Positions 60,863 to 61,757 of a DNA stretch of 61,757 nucleotides are shown in pieces; within the stretch, counting starts at the first letter, position 1; each line of letters starts with the position of its first letter. The notes below the pieces were generated by a model. That model saw nothing but the letters and a program-made list of their open reading frames with translations. It searched no databases and was not told the DNA's origin. This DNA is from Opitutia bacterium (GTDB taxonomy: Bacteria; Verrucomicrobiota; Verrucomicrobiia; Opitutales; Opitutaceae). Both the position numbers and the translations under genes were made by a program. The stretch spans positions 1 through 61,757 of the forward strand of contig CANJIU010000054.1 of assembly GCA_947474365.1 (NCBI GenBank). The letters are read 5' to 3'.

Positions 60863-60919
60863 CATCGGCTGGCCCCGACAAACCATTGGGACAAGGCCCA
60901 ATCGCTCCGCGCCAAGCTC

Positions 60920-61468
60920 GTGGCGTATCGGAACAAACGCCTAAAGGGCGTAAAAGCCAAATCACGGCCGGTGGAGATGAGGGAGTTTTACGGGACGGCG
61001 CGACGTTCCTTCGTCGCCTACCGTTTGGCGCTCGATGAGGTTCATTGGGCGGACGTCTCTGACCAGATCGGCCTCAGCGAGCGTTTTCTGCGCGATCATT
61101 TTGGCAACAAGGTTTCTTCCCACGAAGCGAAAAGGTATTTCAGTCTGGTGCCCGAGGGCATTGGGTTTCCGGGGCAACCATTGGGTTTAACTAAAATCGA
61201 ACCAACGGTTCAAATGGGCTTGAACTCAGGCTCATTCCCAGAGAAATTTTCGGCTGTGCCCAGCCTAAAGTCAGCACCGGACCTCAGTGCCCCGCCGACG
61301 CTTCCGCGCCGAAATGGCAAGCTGGTCGGGATTGAACGTGAATTGGTCGATCATTTCGTCGAACTGGCCGGTGCGATGGGTGTGCCACGGTCCTACGGCG
61401 AGATTTATGCCGTTTATCTGCTGCCAGCACCGAGCAAACGAACTATTATCAGGACATTTATATGTTGA
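60920..61468 (+). pseudogene. Chimeric remnant: tyrosine-integrase C-terminus fused to GbsR/MarR-like N-terminus
   Basis: One open frame of 182 codons joins two unrelated pieces. Residues up to about 85 (RRSFVAYRLALDEVHWADV, DQIGLSERFLRDHFG, EAKRYFSLVP) match the end of tyrosine-type site-specific integrases of this phylum, where 'HYR...EA..w..i.P' is usual; the catalytic Tyr position appears as Phe (HFG). Residues about 130-170 (GIERELVDHFVELAGAMGVP, RSYGEIYAVYL) match the first helix-turn of GbsR/MarR-like regulators, cut before the DNA-binding helix. The rest is filler. The GTG 60920 is only the frame opening. It is debris, not a working gene. Confidence 0.45.
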
Positions 61469-61644
61469 TTCAACGCAAACAAGATCCCCGTGTATTAGTC
61501 ACGGGTGTCGCCGGATTCATCGGTTCGCACGTAGCTGCGAATTGTCTTAAGCAAGGATTCAAGGTTACTGGGGTGGATGACCTCTCAGGGGGTTTTATCG
61601 AAAACATTCGGCACATTCAAGGATCAATTCGAAGAACGACTTGA
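61462..61644 (+). pseudogene. Truncated NAD-dependent epimerase/dehydratase (UDP-glucose 4-epimerase-like)
   Basis: The first 50 residues (PRVLVTGVAGFIGSHVAANC and GVDDLSGGFIEN) form the Rossmann entry of SDR-type sugar epimerases with the TGxxGFIG motif and the D-D-L-S-G-G ribose region. After about ENIRHIQGSI the frame ends in four further residues, so less than a fifth of a normal 310-340 residue enzyme is present. The catalytic Y-x-x-x-K is missing. The break coincides with the start of IS30-like sequence read on the opposite strand. GC is lower than in the rest of the window. Confidence 0.75.
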
Positions 61645-61757
61645 TATAAGGAGTTCACTAAAACATTGAGCAGGGGACTTCCAACCGAGGATTTTGCGGG
61701 GACGCTCGTTGAGCATTTCCTGATAGGCGCTGAGTTGCTGGTAAGAAACCAGCGACA
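61624..61757 (-). mobile_element. IS30-family transposase, C-terminal end (runs off the window)
   Basis: Translated on the minus strand, the last 43 codons before the stop at 61624 read LSAYQEMLNERPRKILGWK followed by SPAQCFSELL and a short Ser-rich tail. 'LN.RPRK.LG.KTP.e.f' is the hallmark end of IS30-type DDE transposases. The N-terminus lies beyond 61757. The last residues seem to run into the epimerase gene; no clear terminal inverted repeat was identified. Confidence 0.7.

Overview
The window most likely comes from the chromosome of a free-living member of the Verrucomicrobiota, close to Opitutaceae. This is an inference from gene content: high GC throughout, four large TonB-dependent receptors, a giant PEP-CTERM protein with autotransporter-type beta-strand repeats, Tat-exported Gfo/Idh/MocA oxidoreductases next to ThuA-like and sulfatase genes, and start sites that mostly lack a Shine-Dalgarno motif. 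No rRNA, tRNA, CRISPR array or prophage was recognised.

Layout from left to right. 1-6784: an inverted-repeat element, a phospholipase-D-type enzyme, a lipoprotein zinc metalloprotease, an isolated rpmI (L35), a small unknown gene and groSL. 7107-11750: a tight plus-strand operon of acyl carrier protein, ketosynthase, alpha/beta hydrolase, HAD phosphatase and class III aminotransferase. It meets a convergent minus-strand operon (11765-13754) of a FemAB/GNAT-like acyltransferase and two small EmrE/ArnE-type membrane proteins. I regard this pair of operons as the best candidate for an undescribed (amino)lipid or small-molecule pathway with its own export step. 13939-16862: TPR, response regulator, DUF4337-like, VOC and hypothetical genes. 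17126-21568: the 1,480-residue lectin-like/beta-repeat PEP-CTERM protein, followed by an 11-bp tandem repeat array.

22228-49850 is a polymer- and sugar-handling region. It holds two Tat-exported oxidoreductases, a CehA-like metallohydrolase, a membrane protein fused to a spermidine-synthase-like domain, an FAD oxidoreductase/TonB receptor/beta-propeller hydrolase unit divergent from a second TonB receptor, a tandem SPFH pair, a creatininase-family amidohydrolase, a five-repeat secreted propeller, ThuA, a sulfatase, a GYF/PilP-like membrane protein and a secreted putative alpha-toroid protein. 50029-57714 carries a stand-alone response regulator, rsmH outside any division cluster, and two more TonB receptors. 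One of these receptors is a close paralogue of the one at 35306.

57836-61757 is a patchwork. Two copies of a roughly 270-310 bp repeat bracket a secreted protein gene and a ParE/addiction-module toxin-antitoxin pair. Beyond these lie debris of a REP-associated transposase, a tyrosine integrase tail fused in frame to a GbsR-like fragment, a truncated NAD-dependent epimerase, and the end of an IS30-like transposase running off the window. GC falls here, which fits an insertion hotspot at the edge of a variable (perhaps polysaccharide) island.
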